64,000 nt of DNA from Saururus chinensis. Lineage: Eukaryota > Streptophyta > Magnoliopsida > Piperales > Saururaceae. The position numbers and the translations under genes are program-made. The notes below the pieces were generated by a model, which was not told the DNA's origin, ran no database searches, and saw only the letters and a program-made list of their open reading frames with translations. The stretch spans positions 33,287,753-33,351,752 of the forward strand of contig CP141149.1 of NCBI GenBank assembly GCA_035235625.1, written 5' to 3'. Within the stretch, counting starts at the first letter, position 1. Each line of letters begins with the position of its first letter. Shown in pieces: positions 60,918 through 64,000 of this stretch.

Positions 60918-62596
60918 GTTGTTTGGAGCAGTCAAATCACGCTGCATGTGAAATTGGAGAGATCACGCTTGCATTCAAAGGTAGAGTGCAAGTTTTGAGT
61001 ATTGGAAGGTAGAACGCAAGTTTTGAGTGATGCGGGAGCATGGTTCCCGGTATTATGACGGGCTCACATTGTTAGTATCTTTAAGGCCATTGGAATTTTG
61101 ATTTTATGTAGCTCTGGGAGCTGATAATTAACATGATTTCTAATTCTGTGTAACATTATGCTCTTGCGATTGATGGTTAATGTTTATTATCGAAGAAATG
61201 GCTAATTGGCGATTATTGGAAAATGCCTGTTTTTTAACTTTCAAGTGATCATTTTTTTATAAGAGAACGATGGCATTTGGTACCAGCATGAACTGGGGCC
61301 GACAGTCTCTCTGGGTAATTACTAACCTTAGCACGTTTTACCTCCGAAGTTTCTATTATGGACGACTACCAAAGTTTTTCAAGCAAACTGTAAATGTTGC
61401 CCCTATGTTAGGGTCGAACGGATTCAAATGTTTGCAAAAATAAGAAAAGGGCACATTAATACTTTAGTTATTACTTCGGAAGAAAATTGTTCTTTGCCAA
61501 TTTGAACAACGCTATTTACGAGGAATAGCTTCGCACTTGTTTTTCTTTTGGCAACTAAATAGCTCTGCACTTGTTAATGAGGCTTACACTCAATATCAAA
61601 CCACCTTAAAGCAAGGAACTCGCTGAGTTGGTGGTGTCTGTTTAACCAGAAAGTAGGTGAGAGCCGAGAGAATATTCCCTCACACAGAAAAAAGAAAACA
61701 CGTGATAGTCGCACTATTTATGGGTCCCAAGGGGTGGGCATGCTGTGCATCTAATTATGTCCCCAGGCAAACACCAAGTATTTCTATCATGTATAAGCAG
61801 GCGCAGTTGCTTCTCGCCTAAGACATGTTTTTTGTTTTTTACACTCAGGCGTTGGTCCGAATGAACATTGTACAGTATCTGACAAGGAGAAAATGGTAGA
61901 TATTCCCAGAAGGAAGTATAGCAGTTATTGGGAGGGACTCCTAGGGAGATGACAGACAATGCTCTGTGGAAATGTACATGGTGGTGAAACCGTGAAGCAC
62001 CGCCAGCCCTACACACATGGTCGCTCTTCTTTCGTCACGATGGCGTGTGGATACGTTCGAGGTTGTGCAGCCATGACAGAACTCTACTATTCAAAGATGA
62101 CATTGCCAAGAGCCACGCGATGGCCCTAGTCCTACAGTCCAAGCAACATCAGCCCCGCAAACCTTCCAATCACCATCTCTTGCGCACTTAACTCCACCCA
62201 GGCCGGGGCCCTCATGGCCTCACCCCCAGGTCTGCAGAAGCTGCAGGGGTTGCAAAGTTACACAGCACAGCAAAACACATGAAAAGGCAAAAGTAGACTC
62301 TTTCCATAGCGAGCAGCCCCGCCCCAGTTCATGACCAGAGTGGCTCGGTCGCCACGAAGCTCGTCTCTTTGGCCTTTTATCGTAAAAACGGAGACTTCTT
62401 CTGAAGCCAGTTCCCATCTTTGATCGAATCATACCAGAACCATCCACAACGAACGACTTTGCCATTTCTCTATTTCTCTTGCTACCACCTAGCTGACCGC
62501 CAGCAATCCCCCAACGAACCGTCCTGTTTTAAGGCTCCATTAAATTTCATTTGGGAGTTGGGTGGTGGCTTACTCAAATCAGAGATCTTGAGCGAA
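60918..62596. other. EMC4 3' UTR and intergenic region up to UBP22
   Basis: No further gene was recognised. Minus-strand frames at 61714-62016 and 62220-62465 lack known domains. The last ~200 bp is the 5' UTR and promoter of UBP22; the in-frame extension upstream of 62597 contains no ATG. Confidence 0.4.
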
Positions 62597-63357
62597 ATGT
62601 CTGGGAAAAGTTCGAGTTTCACCAATCCAAAGCCCTGCTCTCATCTTACAAACTACAGGCGGCGGCACGGTCTTAAAGGATACAATTCCCTCCAAAAGAG
62701 CCTCAAAACCTCGCCAAATGGGAAGACCGCCATCCTCAGAGACACAGCTCAGATACCCAGATGCAGTTTCTGCTCCACCAATCAAGGAAGACTCTATTTT
62801 TGCTTGGTCTGCTCTAAAGTCTTCTGCTTTGTGCCATCCGATTCGAATCACGCTATTCTGCATTGTCAATCCCGGAAAGACCACGAAATCGCCGTCGATA
62901 TGGAACGGGCAGAGCTATTTTGTTGTGCTTGCCGCGATCAAGTCTATGATCCTGATTTTGATATGGCCATTATGTGCAAACAGATTAGTCTGCTGCCCAA
63001 GTGCAGTAATGGGGTGGTGCAGGTTCGAAGAGAGAGTCCCAGAAAGAAGCGGAAGGCGGTTTTGGATTGCAGAACTTCGAAAGATCTGGCCTCTCTAATG
63101 GGAATGAGCTCGAGTTCGTGTTTTCCGCTTGGATTGAGAGGATTGAACAATTTGGGCAACACCTGTTTTATGAACTCGGTGTTGCAAGCTCTTCTCCACA
63201 CGCCGCCTCTGAAAAGTTATTTTCTAAGTGGTCGGCACAATCGCGAGACTTGCCGGCGAGGTCCAACGTGCTTGGCTTGTGACATCAGTGCCATCTTCGC
63301 CGCAGTCTTTTCTGGGGACCGGACGCCATATAGCCCAGCTCGGTTTCTGTACAGGTG
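62597..63357 (+). CDS. UBP22: Ubiquitin carboxyl-terminal hydrolase 22, first exon (partial gene)
   Basis: The first coding exon runs from the ATG at 62597 to a donor at about 63354-63358 and gives about 253 residues; the rest lies beyond the window. UBP22 is the plant counterpart of yeast Ubp8, the catalytic subunit of the SAGA deubiquitination module acting on H2B. The N-terminal zinc-finger UBP domain has C..H at 14-17 (PCSHL), CSFC at 56-59, CLVC at 69-72, then H85, H89 and H96 and a CCAC at 109-112. The USP domain starts at GLRGLNNLGNTCFMNSVLQA with catalytic Cys190 and continues to TPYSPARFLY. Both GTGGTG (63355) and GTGAAT (63358) are possible donors; either can restore the usual FLY.WW. 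The His/Asp boxes are outside the window. Confidence 0.93.
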
Positions 63358-64000
63358 GTGAATTAGTTGTTTTTTAATTTTTGGCCCATTCTATTATGTA
63401 ATCCATTAGATTTGCCTTTTAGATCTCTAGATTAGCTTTGGCTGAAAGCAGGCATTGTAGGCTATACCACAAATGTAAAGGGTTTAATTTAGTCTGCAAT
63501 GGCGATGCTACTCATGGTTCTTGGTGATTGACGTTAGTTGTAGTAGACATTGACACAGGTCTTAAAGAAAATGTGACTTACACTGAAGTAGCTATTTTTT
63601 GTTTCTCTCTTTTGCAATCAACCTATGTTTTGTCTCTTCGTTGAGGACTTAAATGCTTCTGTCTGTGCTTAGACTCTTGCTCCGATGTCTCCTGTCTGAG
63701 CTTGAACCTTTTTGTACAGCTTTGCTACCTTAAATCATCAAAAGCTTATCGAAGCTGGATCTGCTAATAGGCTATTAAGTGGCCTGATATCTAATATTTA
63801 TAATGGGCTACATAACTGTGGATGATGATCCATATAACTTAATATCGAATTACTTTATATATTGATAATGCACGACAAATTATTGGATCCTTCAATCCAC
63901 TTTGCATCAAAATCATCCTCTTATAGAGATAATTTTTTATGATATGTTTGCTTGTAATTTAGCTGTACACAAAAAATCGTGCTACTTAGTTAATGCATAC
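63358..64000 (+). other. UBP22 intron 1 (incomplete)
   Basis: T-rich, AT-rich sequence after the donor, with no second exon recognisable before the window ends. Confidence 0.6.

Noticed and set aside
62420..62596. 59-codon upstream extension of UBP22
   Set aside because: It starts at TTG and contains no ATG; it is 5' UTR.

Overview
The window is nuclear DNA of a flowering plant. The genes have short exons with GT/AG introns. They encode plant-specific or plant-typical proteins (YIP4-type TGN protein, heptahelical HHP protein, MGDG synthase, plastid ribosomal protein L35, EMC4, UBP22). A nuclear tRNA-Thr is present, and much of the rest is plant transposons (Ty3/gypsy, Ty1/copia-like, RTE-like LINE, MULE with a plant mobile domain, hAT and Stowaway-like MITEs). 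The style of the repeats suggests a TE-rich non-grass angiosperm; I cannot name the species.

Layout. 0.9-4.3 kb: a minus-strand YIP4 gene with a 538-bp solo LTR in its first coding intron. 5.0-6.1 kb: a decayed LINE. 7.0-31.6 kb: a deep nest of LTR elements. Its clearest members are a 4.85-kb LTR-like element with TTTAC target duplication (8139-12992), a 3.47-kb relative of the element it sits in (21143-24611), a MULE-family element carrying a long CT/GA palindrome (20203-24762), and an internally deleted Ty3/gypsy element with both LTRs and TATCC target duplication (19886-29362). 32.1-36.3 kb: a LINE 3' end, a hAT element with perfect 8-bp target duplication, MITEs and a minisatellite.

37.2-39.8 kb: a complete four-exon HHP (adiponectin-receptor-like) gene. 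42.1-46.06 kb: a decayed MULE with transposase C-terminus plus plant mobile domain, sharing terminal repeats with the element at 20.2 kb. 46.5-51.5 kb: a complete eight-exon MGD1-type galactolipid synthase with a duplicated decoy splice site in intron 2. 52.0-54.3 kb: tRNA-Thr(AGT) and a three-exon plastid RPL35. 54.5-57.5 kb: MITEs of one family, one of them split by a hAT. 58.8-60.9 kb: a six-exon EMC4. 62.6 kb to the end: the first exon of UBP22, running off the window.

The host genes are unrelated housekeeping genes (Golgi/TGN trafficking, membrane receptor-like protein, plastid membrane lipid synthesis, plastid translation, ER membrane insertion, histone H2B deubiquitination). They do not form a pathway. 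The most unusual content is in the transposons: the PMD-carrying MULE family, the palindromic non-autonomous relative and the very long tandem-repeat-rich LTRs.
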